The notes under the pieces are model-generated. The model did no database searches. It saw only the letters and a program-made list of their open reading frames with translations, and was not told where the DNA came from. Both the position numbers and the translations under genes were made by a program. From positions 1-40,719 of the forward strand of contig SVHB01000014.1 of the NCBI GenBank assembly GCA_015056005.1: 40,719 bases of DNA, read 5' to 3'. The DNA is from Clostridiales bacterium. GTDB lineage: Bacteria; Bacillota; Clostridia; Christensenellales; UBA1750. This document shows positions 33,966 to 40,719 of this stretch, in pieces; within the stretch, counting starts at the first letter, position 1, and the number at the start of each line of letters is the position of its first letter.

Positions 33966-35087
33966 ATGAACGATACTTTCGGACTTATCATAACCGGTGA
34001 AAACGAGCCCACCATGCGTGAGCTCACCCGCACCCGTTCCGTTGCTGCAATGCCTATTGCGGGCAGATACCGCATCATCGATATACTTATTTCCAACCTC
34101 GTCAATGCCGATATCTCCAATGTCGGCGTAATTACTCAGCGCAATTATCATTCTTTGATGGACCATCTGGGCTCCGGCAAGGAATGGGATCTTTCCAGAA
34201 AGCGCGACGGTCTGTTCATCCTGCCGCCCTATGTTTCCAGCGAAAACACCGGAACCTACACGGGCGTTCTTGATGCACTCAGATCCAACATCAACTACCT
34301 GCGCAGGTCCGCTCAGAAATACGTGCTCCTCACCGGCTCAAACACTATCTATAATGTAGATTTTGACAAGATGTACGAAGCACACATCAAGAGCGGCGCC
34401 GATATCACCGTGCTTTACAACCACGTTGACGAGCATCCCGCTCATCCCAACCCCAAGCTTTCCTATTTTGATTTCGATGCAGAGGGCAGAGCGATCGATA
34501 TGGAGATCATGCCCATAATGCCCACCTACCACGATGTTTCCATGGAAGTTTATCTGATGGAAAAGGATCTTCTCCTTTCCGAGCTCTCCATGGCTATCGC
34601 CAGAGGCAGGACCGAGTTTGAGCGCGACATTATCCAAAGAGAAATGCGCAATCTTAAGATCTGCGGCTATAAGTACGAAGGCTATGTCGCAAGGGTCGAC
34701 TCTATAATGAGTTTCTTCAACTGCAATATGGATATGCTCAACGGCTCCGTGCGCCGTCAGATCTTCGCAGGCAGCCGTCCCGTATACACCAAGGTGAAGG
34801 ACGAAGTCCCCGCAAAGTATGAAATTGGCGCAAAGGCATCCAATTCTCTTGTTGCAGACGGCTGCATAATCGAAGGTACCGTTGAAAATTCGATCCTTTT
34901 CCGCGGCGTACATGTGGCAAAGGGCGCTGTTGTTAGAAATTCCATTATAATGCAGGCAGGCTCCATAGGCGAAAACTGCGAGCTGGATCACGTTGTTTTG
35001 GATAAAAACGTGCAGGTCAGACGCAAACAGAGGCTTGTCGGTACCGAAAATTATCCTGTAGTGGTTGGCAAAAACATGATTATATAA
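33966..35087 (+). CDS. glgD: GlgD subunit of ADP-glucose pyrophosphorylase
   Basis: A 373-residue paralogue of GlgC. It keeps the overall fold (AGRYRIIDILISNLVNADIS, LTGSNTIYNVDFDKMY, C-terminal beta-helix with SILFRGVHVAKGA) but lacks the GGQGSRL nucleotide loop (ITGENEPTMRELT instead) and the SGDH catalytic motif. In Firmicutes GlgD pairs with GlgC to form a regulated heterotetramer, which is the probable role. It starts 12 nt after glgC with a GGGGGAG-type RBS. Confidence 0.95.
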   Translation: MNDTFGLIITGENEPTMRELTRTRSVAAMPIAGRYRIIDILISNLVNADISNVGVITQRNYHSLMDHLGSGKEWDLSRKRDGLFILPPYVSSENTGTYTGVLDALRSNINYLRRSAQKYVLLTGSNTIYNVDFDKMYEAHIKSGADITVLYNHVDEHPAHPNPKLSYFDFDAEGRAIDMEIMPIMPTYHDVSMEVYLMEKDLLLSELSMAIARGRTEFERDIIQREMRNLKICGYKYEGYVARVDSIMSFFNCNMDMLNGSVRRQIFAGSRPVYTKVKDEVPAKYEIGAKASNSLVADGCIIEGTVENSILFRGVHVAKGAVVRNSIIMQAGSIGENCELDHVVLDKNVQVRRKQRLVGTENYPVVVGKNMII

Positions 35088-35132
35088 TATAATAGGAATG
35101 TAGAAACCCCACAGTTCAGGGAGGACTTTGTG

Positions 35133-36569
35133 ATGAAGATTTTGTTTGCGGCAAGTGAATGCGCACCTTTTGTGAAAACCGGCGGTCTGGCCGACGTTAT
35201 GGGCGCTCTGCCCAAGGCGCTGGCAGCCAGAGGAGAAGAGGTTTGCGTTATCCTGCCCCTTTACAAGGATTTTGCCCAAGCCTATCGTGAAAAGCTTACT
35301 CACGAGATGTATTTTTATATCAACCTTGGCTGGCGCAGACAGTACTGCGGCATAGAGACTCTGGTAGAAAACGGCGTTAAGTATATTTTCCTTGATAACG
35401 AGTATTACTACGCGCGTCCCAGTGTCTACGGCTACGGCGGCGACGAGTGCGAAAGATTCGCTTTCTTCTGCCGTGCAGTGCTCGAGGCTATTCCCCATAT
35501 CGATTTTATCCCCGATATCATCCACTGCAACGACTGGCAGACCGGTCTTATCCCCGTGCTGCTCAGGACTCAGTATCAGTGGCTCGACCTTTACAAAGAC
35601 ATCAAGACCGTCTATACCGTACATAACCTTCAGTATCAGGGCGTTTTTGATATCAACTATGTTGAGGATATGCTGGGCCTTGGTTCCTGGATGTATACCG
35701 CAGATAAGCTTGAGTTCTACGGCGGCTGCTCTTTCATGAAGGGCGCTTTGGTATATGCAGATAAGCTTACCACCGTCAGCCCCGAATATGCCAAGGAAAT
35801 AACCACTCCTTACTACGGCGAGCGCCTTGACGGCGTTATCCGCGCCCGCGGCAAGGACATGAGCGGTATTATAAACGGCATCGATACCGGTGTATACGAT
35901 CCCCATGAAGATCCCGCCATCGAGCAGAAATACTGCCTCAAGAGCTTCCATCTGAAGGCAAAAAACAAGGCAGCGCTTCAGAAGGAAATGGGTCTGGACA
36001 TCAATCCCGACGTTCCCGTTATCGGTATGGTCACCCGCCTTTCCGGACAGAAGGGCTTTGACCTTGTCGAATACGCGCTCAACAACATTATGAACCTCGG
36101 CGTTCAGATGGTAGTATTGGGCACCGGCGAAGAAAGATACGCCAACCTGCTCAGATGGGCTTCCTGGCGCTATAAGGGTCAGTTCTCCGCCAAGATCGAG
36201 ATGAACCTCGGCCTTGCAGACCGCATCTATGCGGGCGCTGATATGTACCTCATGCCCAGTAAGTTCGAGCCCTGCGGCCTGTCCCAGCTGATCGCCATGC
36301 GCTACGGCACCGTTCCGATCGTAAGAGAGACCGGCGGTCTGAAAGACACCGTTCAGCCCTACAACGAGGTCGAAGGCACCGGCACCGGCTTTACCTTCTA
36401 CAGCTACAACGCCGATGATATGCTCGATGCTATACGCAGAGCGACCAAGACCTATAACGACGATCCCGCCGCTTTCAAGGGCATTGCCAAGCGCGGCATG
36501 GCCGGCAACTACGGCTGGGATGCTTCCGCCGAGAAGTATCTTGCCATCTACAACGAGCTGGTCAAATAA
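35133..36569 (+). CDS. glgA: Glycogen synthase (ADP-glucose type)
   Basis: A 478-residue GT5 glucosyltransferase that extends alpha-1,4-glucan from ADP-glucose. The N-terminal KTGGLADVMGALPKAL carries the ADP-glucose-binding KxGGL; DIIHCNDWQTGLIPV, YTVHNLQYQG, NGIDTGVYDP and the catalytic PSKFEPCGLSQLIAM/TGGLKDTV region follow. ATG 35133 is 8 nt after GGGAGG; a GTG one codon upstream is also possible. It is the last gene of the operon and is followed by a terminator. Confidence 0.96.
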   Translation: MKILFAASECAPFVKTGGLADVMGALPKALAARGEEVCVILPLYKDFAQAYREKLTHEMYFYINLGWRRQYCGIETLVENGVKYIFLDNEYYYARPSVYGYGGDECERFAFFCRAVLEAIPHIDFIPDIIHCNDWQTGLIPVLLRTQYQWLDLYKDIKTVYTVHNLQYQGVFDINYVEDMLGLGSWMYTADKLEFYGGCSFMKGALVYADKLTTVSPEYAKEITTPYYGERLDGVIRARGKDMSGIINGIDTGVYDPHEDPAIEQKYCLKSFHLKAKNKAALQKEMGLDINPDVPVIGMVTRLSGQKGFDLVEYALNNIMNLGVQMVVLGTGEERYANLLRWASWRYKGQFSAKIEMNLGLADRIYAGADMYLMPSKFEPCGLSQLIAMRYGTVPIVRETGGLKDTVQPYNEVEGTGTGFTFYSYNADDMLDAIRRATKTYNDDPAAFKGIAKRGMAGNYGWDASAEKYLAIYNELVK

Positions 36570-36585
36570 ATTATCCAAAAATATC

Positions 36586-36612
36586 GGCGCGGCATTATCT
36601 GCCGCGCCTTTA
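36586..36612 (+). terminator. Terminator of the glycogen operon
   Basis: Perfect stem GGCGCGGCA-TTATC-TGCCGCGCC (36586-36608), followed by TTTAT, 17 nt after the glgA stop. The short T-tract may allow some read-through into the next gene. Confidence 0.85.
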
Positions 36613-36644
36613 TCAGCTTTATAAGTAATAAAAAGGTTAAAAAC

Positions 36645-37142
36645 ATGCTCAAAGAAATAGAAAGATACGTGCCCAAGCACAAATTTTCATTGATCCTTGA
36701 GATAATCGGGATCGTGTTTTTCATACTTTCATTCAGCTGGCTCTGCAGCGCATTCAGGATCATCTTTGACGCTCCCTTTATCGGCTATCTCCCCTTCCCT
36801 GTCGCCATCGTATTAGTTGTATACATCTATCAGAAGCGCATTGTGGAATACCGATACACCATAGTCAACGATATCCTGAAGATAGAAAAGATATACGGAA
36901 AAAGAGAAAGCGTTATCGCCAATCTCAGCACCAAAAGCATCGATATCTACACAGCATACGATAAAAAGAACCCGCAGGTCAAACCAAGATATAAATGCAT
37001 TTTTTCTTCCAGCACCAATCTGACATTGCTCGTATATACCCAAAACGGCAAACAGGAAGCGTTCGTATTCTCTCCCAGCGACAGGATGAACGAGCTGATC
37101 ATTGAAAGAATGAACGAAAAAGAAGAACCGACGGCAGAATAA
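36645..37142 (+). CDS. Small membrane protein, unknown function
   Basis: A 165-residue protein with two hydrophobic helices (about 17-37 SLILEIIGIVFFILSFSWL and 47-65 YLPFPVAIVLVVYIY) and a C-terminal soluble part (about 70-160) with beta-rich PH-like character (VEYRYTIVNDILKIEKIYG). Both ends look cytoplasmic. I do not recognise a family beyond this resemblance. It lies after the glg terminator and converges on the binding-protein gene. RBS AAAAGG is weak. Confidence 0.7.
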   Translation: MLKEIERYVPKHKFSLILEIIGIVFFILSFSWLCSAFRIIFDAPFIGYLPFPVAIVLVVYIYQKRIVEYRYTIVNDILKIEKIYGKRESVIANLSTKSIDIYTAYDKKNPQVKPRYKCIFSSSTNLTLLVYTQNGKQEAFVFSPSDRMNELIIERMNEKEEPTAE

Positions 37143-37151
37143 CAAACAGCG

Positions 37152-37186
37152 AAAGGCTCCCGAAAAATCGGGAGCCTTTCTTTTTT
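37152..37186. terminator. Terminator between membrane protein and binding-protein genes
   Basis: A perfect 12-bp stem AAAGGCTCCCGA-AAAA-TCGGGAGCCTTT followed by CTTTTTT. It serves the plus-strand gene; the minus-strand side has only short T runs, so it may act weakly for the convergent gene. Confidence 0.9.
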
Positions 37187-37213
37187 ATAGAGAACTCATG
37201 AAGCTTAAACAAT

Positions 37214-38974
37214 TTATCTGTTGATAGCCCTCTGGTGAGAAGCTCTGCGAACCGCAAGCACTTCTTCAAGGTTCATCTGAATAAGACCTTCCTGGAATTC
37301 CTGCCAATTTGCATCATTCAGCTCGATATCGCCGGTGATGAACTTGGTGATGGTTTCATTCTTATAGGTCTTAAGATCGCTCTCAAGCTCTGCAAGAGTA
37401 GTGGATTCCTCAGAGGTGTAATACATTCTGGGCATCAGAGAACCGGTGTAATCGGTGGAATTGTTCCAGGTCTCGATAGCCAGCAGCTGATCGTCGTAAA
37501 CCAAGGTCTGAACCAGATAAGCTTCATCCTGCGGGAAGGGACCGGCAATATGAGAGCGGACGAACTGGCTCATTGCGATGGACTGAACATGAGTGGGGTT
37601 GTTGTAAACCTCGTCATTCCATCTGGGGAACTGATCGCCGTAATGGCTCAGATCAACGGGAGATGCGAATTCGGAGTAGTTGATATAGTCGAAGTTGACG
37701 CCTTCCTTACCGAAGTTGTAGATGGTCCAGCCTTCATCGCTATAACCGAAGTCAAGCAGGCGGCAAGCAGCCTGAACGTTATCGCAGGAGGTGGAAATAA
37801 ATGCGCAGTTGCTTGCAACATTCAAAGATGTGCTGCCGAATCTGCCGGTAGTACCCTTTTCAGTCTTGAGGTAAGGAATACCTACAAGATGGAAATCCTC
37901 GGGAGAGTTGGGGGCGGTGTTTACTCCGGAAGAACCGTTGATGGTGTCATAGTAATAACCGATGCCGCCTACGGTCATGCCGAAGAAAATGCCGCTCTTG
38001 CCGCTCATAACTCTGGAGCGGGTCTGCTCGGTATTGATGGAAGCGATCCAGTCGGGATCAACAATGCCGTCCTTGTTCCACTGATGAGCCTGCTGCAGGA
38101 ATTCACGGAAGCCATCCTGAGCGGGACCATACTGCATAACGCCTGCTTCATCAACATACCATTCCCAGCCAACACCATATGCGCCGGTGATAAAGCCGCC
38201 GGGGCTCCAGTAATCAAGACCGGTGATGAGCAGAGGATGTTCAGCATATCCGTTTTCCTGCATAGCATAAAGGATGGTGTTCCAATCATCAATGGTCTCG
38301 GGCAGGTTGTTCTCATCAAAGCCGAGGTTCATTTCCTTGACCCAGTCCATTCTCATCAAAGGACCGTAGAAGGTAAGGAGCAGGTCATCCTCGCGGATAA
38401 ACGGGAAGTTTGTGTAATTGCCGGAATCGGTTACCCAGTTGGAGACCCATTCGGGATGCTCATCAAAGTATGCCATGAGGTTCGGGCACCAGCCGTTATC
38501 GATAGCCTCGTTTAAGGCAATGATAACGCCGTCTTCGATAGCCTTATCTGCACCGCCGGGATAGTACGAGGTGTTGCCAAAATCGCGCTCGATGATATCG
38601 GCGTAATCGCCGGATGCGATCATCAGGTTGAACTTTTCAGCTTCCTGACCCGCCGGGGGATGTATGAATTCGATCTTGGTATTGGTTGCTTCCTGAATCC
38701 ATCCGAACATGGGAGAATCGCCCCAGTTGGTGTAGATAGGAGCTACCTTGGATACGTCGATAGCCATCCAATAGGACAGCTCATCGGGAGCAGCCTGAGT
38801 CTCTTCGCCGCCGGTAGCTTCTTCGCCCCCTCCGGTGGTGGTAGATGCGGTAGTACCGGTGTCGCCCGCAGAACCCGTGCTGCCCGTATCGGTACTGTCA
38901 TTTGCGCAGCCGACCATTGATACAAGCATAACGATGCTCAACATCACAGCCAGCAATCTCGCTCTTTGTTTCAT
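37214..38974 (-). CDS. ABC transporter substrate-binding lipoprotein (family 1 / LipO-like)
   Basis: A 586-residue secreted lipoprotein. The signal peptide MKQRARLLAVMLSIVMLVSM ends at lipobox VSMVGC, so Cys23 would be lipidated. A Thr/Gly/Ser-rich linker (24-60) leads to a binding domain of the LipO/YtcQ sugar-type family (IQEATNTKIEF, FNLMIASGDYADII, IIALNEAIDNGWCPNL, DYWSPGG, HIAGPFPQDEAY). The ligand is probably a carbohydrate, by family. No permease or ATPase genes are in the window, so it is an orphan here. ATG 38974 is chosen for AAGGAGG upstream. Confidence 0.88.
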   Translation of the reverse strand: MKQRARLLAVMLSIVMLVSMVGCANDSTDTGSTGSAGDTGTTASTTTGGGEEATGGEETQAAPDELSYWMAIDVSKVAPIYTNWGDSPMFGWIQEATNTKIEFIHPPAGQEAEKFNLMIASGDYADIIERDFGNTSYYPGGADKAIEDGVIIALNEAIDNGWCPNLMAYFDEHPEWVSNWVTDSGNYTNFPFIREDDLLLTFYGPLMRMDWVKEMNLGFDENNLPETIDDWNTILYAMQENGYAEHPLLITGLDYWSPGGFITGAYGVGWEWYVDEAGVMQYGPAQDGFREFLQQAHQWNKDGIVDPDWIASINTEQTRSRVMSGKSGIFFGMTVGGIGYYYDTINGSSGVNTAPNSPEDFHLVGIPYLKTEKGTTGRFGSTSLNVASNCAFISTSCDNVQAACRLLDFGYSDEGWTIYNFGKEGVNFDYINYSEFASPVDLSHYGDQFPRWNDEVYNNPTHVQSIAMSQFVRSHIAGPFPQDEAYLVQTLVYDDQLLAIETWNNSTDYTGSLMPRMYYTSEESTTLAELESDLKTYKNETITKFITGDIELNDANWQEFQEGLIQMNLEEVLAVRRASHQRAINR

Positions 38975-39130
38975 TTTTCTTTCCTCCTTTTTGTAAATCA
39001 TCTATCAGCTTTCATGCTGCTAAACTTCAGAAAAGGTATTATCCAAGAAGGAACCGCGGAGCGATATATGCCGGATACCGCCCCGCAGGATAGTGGCGAT
39101 TTATTAAAGCTTTTATATTTTATGTAAGTT

Positions 39131-39188
39131 ATATTACATATTTCTGATTCAATTGTCAATATTTGCTCAATGTGCACCCAAGGCGCAC
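39131..39188 (-). promoter_or_regulatory. Promoter of the binding-protein gene with adjacent inverted repeat
   Basis: On the minus strand TTGACA (39159-39154) and TAATAT (39136-39131) are 17 nt apart. Immediately upstream of the -35 lies an imperfect inverted repeat GTGC-A-CC-CAA-GG-C-GCAC (39172-39188), a good position for an activator. The 5' leader is about 150 nt and contains GC-rich pairing segments around 39052-39105. Confidence 0.8.
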
Positions 39189-39264
39189 TATTGCATAAAT
39201 ACAATAATTTTGCTTATTTTATCGTTATATATTTGTATTTCATATGTTTTCCGCTTTTGTACAT

Positions 39265-39380
39265 ATAACGTTAAACCGCCGCAAGATTCGCATAGTCAAA
39301 TTTAACGTTAAACCATCTGTTATTTTCTTATTCAAAAGCATTTTTTATTTTTACACCGTTCAACTGGTTTAACGTTAAAC
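39265..39380. promoter_or_regulatory. Three TTAACGTTAAAC operator-like palindromes
   Basis: TATAACGTTAAAC (39264-39276), TTTAACGTTAAAC (39301-39313, palindrome TTTAACGTTAAA) and GTTTAACGTTAAAC (39367-39380, perfect) share a central AACGTT, as in LacI-family operators. Centres are 37 and 67 bp apart. They lie 100-250 bp upstream of the binding-protein promoter, and downstream of the TPM gene's terminator. The remaining gap is A/T-rich without a gene. Confidence 0.7.
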
Positions 39381-39435
39381 GAAATTAATTTTGTTGATTT
39401 ACATTATTCATTACTTAATTTTGTTATTTGCGCCA

Positions 39436-39472
39436 CAAAAAAAGTACACATTCCATTTGGAATGTGTACTTT
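39436..39472 (-). terminator. Terminator of the lemA-TPM operon
   Basis: A perfect 15-bp stem AAAGTACACATTCCA with a TT loop (39441-39472) has a minus-strand T-run (39436-39443). It lies right after the TPM gene stop. Confidence 0.93.
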
Positions 39473-39483
39473 GATCATTTGTC

Positions 39484-40521
39484 TCAGCGTCTTCCCGCTC
39501 CGCCGCCTCGGGAGCCTCCGCCACCGAAACCGCCGCGTCCTCCTCCGCGGGAGCCTCCGCCGCGGGAACCTCCAAAGCCGCCGCTTCTTGAACTTCCCCC
39601 GCCAAACGAGCCACGCGATCCGCCAAAACCGTTCCTTGAACCGCCGAAGCTGCTCTTTGATCCTCCGCCGAAGGAATTGTTCCTTGGCGGATTAAAGCCA
39701 CCCCCGGGAGCTCTCGGTGGCTGCCGCACTATCGGCGGACGATGGATGACCGGCGGGCGATGGATTATTATCGGCCGCACGGGGTTTCTGTATACCCTTC
39801 CGTATACCCTGCCCGGTCCCGAGAACGATCTTGGGATAGCGCTTATGACTGTTACAAGCACGATAACTATAATGACGAAAGCAATGATAAATACGGCTGC
39901 GATCATCCTGCCCAAAACCCGTCCAAAGCTACCTTGGCTCTCATAACGCTCCACAGGCTCATATTCCGGGATGATCGGCTGAGAGGATACTCCGCCGTAA
40001 TAAGACGATTCTGGTTCTCCGTAATAGCCTGTGAGCACGTCATATATCGCGTCATAGGTATTTATAACTGCGCTTTGGTAATCGCCGTTATCAAAATCCG
40101 CTTCCATGTGCTCATCAAGGATCACCTGAAGAGTGCCGCTTGAAAGGATGGTCTCAAGCCCGCTGCCCTGAGCGACCCAGTATTTCTCCTCGCCTATTGC
40201 AAGCAGGATGAGCACGCCGTTGTTTTCCGCTTTGGAGCCTACGCCCCATGCATTGAAAACGGTGTGAGCATATTGCTCGCTCGTGGCTCCGTCCAGAAAA
40301 TCTACGGTCAGCACAGCGATCTGCGCGCCGCAATGCTCTGACAGCGCCCATGTTTTATCGGCAATATACTCGCATATCTCTTCATCAAGCACATTTGCGT
40401 TATCGGTGACAAAAACATACTCCTTGGAATATTCCGGCACCTTTATCGCCGCAAAAGACACGGAACAAAGCGATATTACGACCAAAAGCGTCATCAAAAA
40501 TGCAATGATCTTCTTTTTCAT
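39484..40521 (-). CDS. TPM-domain (YgcG-family) membrane protein with Gly/Arg-rich tail
   Basis: A 345-residue protein. A signal peptide (KKKIIAFLMTLLVVISLCSV, cleavage near FAA) is followed by a TPM domain (about 35-170: VFVTDNANVLDEE, AQIAVLTVDFLDG, WGVGSKAENNGVLILLAI, GEEKYWVAQGSGLE), a membrane helix (about 208-232 IAAVFIIAFVIIVIVLVTVI) and a low-complexity tail of Gly, Ser, Arg and Phe (about 275-345). The order fits the YgcG family, which often occurs beside lemA. Function of TPM proteins is unclear. The tail is on the cytoplasmic side if the signal peptide is cleaved. Confidence 0.88.
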   Translation of the reverse strand: MKKKIIAFLMTLLVVISLCSVSFAAIKVPEYSKEYVFVTDNANVLDEEICEYIADKTWALSEHCGAQIAVLTVDFLDGATSEQYAHTVFNAWGVGSKAENNGVLILLAIGEEKYWVAQGSGLETILSSGTLQVILDEHMEADFDNGDYQSAVINTYDAIYDVLTGYYGEPESSYYGGVSSQPIIPEYEPVERYESQGSFGRVLGRMIAAVFIIAFVIIVIVLVTVISAIPRSFSGPGRVYGRVYRNPVRPIIIHRPPVIHRPPIVRQPPRAPGGGFNPPRNNSFGGGSKSSFGGSRNGFGGSRGSFGGGSSRSGGFGGSRGGGSRGGGRGGFGGGGSRGGGAGRR

Positions 40522-40558
40522 GAGGTTATTTCTGCCACCTGCCTATAAAACCTATACT

Positions 40559-40719
40559 TTACCTGAAATACTCTGCCTTAGGAACTCCCATTATATCGGC
40601 TAAAATATTTGCAGGGAAGGACGAGCGTTTATCGTTGTATTCCTTTGCAATATCGTTATACGGATCCCTTGCAATGGTATCATTTCTCGAAGCCATATCA
40701 GCGGGGATCGAGCGCACAT
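40559..40719 (-). CDS. LemA-family protein (partial, C-terminal end)
   Basis: Only the last 53 codons are in the window. The sequence reads RSIPADMASRNDTIARDPYN, then DIAKEYNDKRSSFPANILAD and MGVPKAEYFR, matching the LemA C-terminus (YN..V..YN....FP.N..A...G...YF). The frame is open to the window edge. It lies 37 nt upstream of the TPM gene, the usual partner, and is presumably co-transcribed with it. Confidence 0.88.
   Translation of the reverse strand, partial: VRSIPADMASRNDTIARDPYNDIAKEYNDKRSSFPANILADIMGVPKAEYFR

Noticed and set aside
34338-36680. 780-codon open frame antisense to glgD and glgA
   Set aside because: It spans two clear sense genes and their gap; the sequence has no recognisable domain.

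Overview
The window looks like a chromosomal segment of a Gram-positive, clostridial-type Bacillota. The pointers are a glgB-glgC-glgD-glgA operon (GlgD is a Firmicutes-type partner of GlgC), two PadR/HAAS modules, a short SRP RNA, sigma-A-type promoters (TTGACA-17-TATAAT), TTG starts with strong Shine-Dalgarno sequences, and lipoprotein-type solute binding. The genus cannot be named from the sequence alone. Many intergenic regions carry short palindromic repeats.

Layout. (1) 1-1385, minus strand: a PadR repressor with a consensus promoter covered by two 21-bp palindromes, then a HAAS-FtsW-like membrane protein cut by the window edge. (2) 1583-15147, plus strand: a compact, uninterrupted phage morphogenesis and lysis cassette. 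It holds a small-terminase candidate, large terminase, portal, scaffold, major capsid with a C-terminal Ig-like domain, two collagen-like fibres flanking a third fibre gene, a connector, a nozzle-like protein, an M15 endolysin, a holin and a coiled-coil protein. No tape measure or tail tube is seen, so a short-tailed (podovirus-like) particle is likely. No integrase, repressor or replication gene is seen, which makes this the most unusual block. (3) 15148-15866: a gene-free repeat field. (4) 15866-23449, minus strand: rpoB-rpoC with their own promoter and a structured leader of about 220 nt, not directly linked to rplJL or rpsLG.

(5) 23566-25463, plus strand: a second PadR with its operator, and a HAAS-DUF4097 protein. 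(6) 25464-28878: a Crp-like regulator with msrA (minus), divergent from a ZIP metal transporter, then trxA-trxB (plus). MsrA, thioredoxin and thioredoxin reductase form one repair chain. (7) 28879-29370: a second repeat field containing a MITE-like element related to the one at 15.3-15.5 kb. (8) 29371-30402, minus: a dihydrodipicolinate-synthase-family protein. (9) 30516-36608, plus: SRP RNA (ffs) followed by the glycogen operon, each with a good promoter. (10) 36645-37142: a small membrane protein. (11) 37214-39380, minus: an orphan ABC sugar-type binding lipoprotein with a strong promoter and three upstream palindromic operator-like sites. (12) 39436-40719, minus: a LemA C-terminus and a TPM-domain membrane protein, a common pair.

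How they work together: the glycogen genes form one complete synthesis pathway. The msrA/trxA/trxB group serves thiol redox repair. The two PadR-HAAS modules are self-contained envelope- or stress-type regulatory units flanking the phage and rpoBC blocks. All functional assignments come from reading protein motifs by eye; no database search was run.
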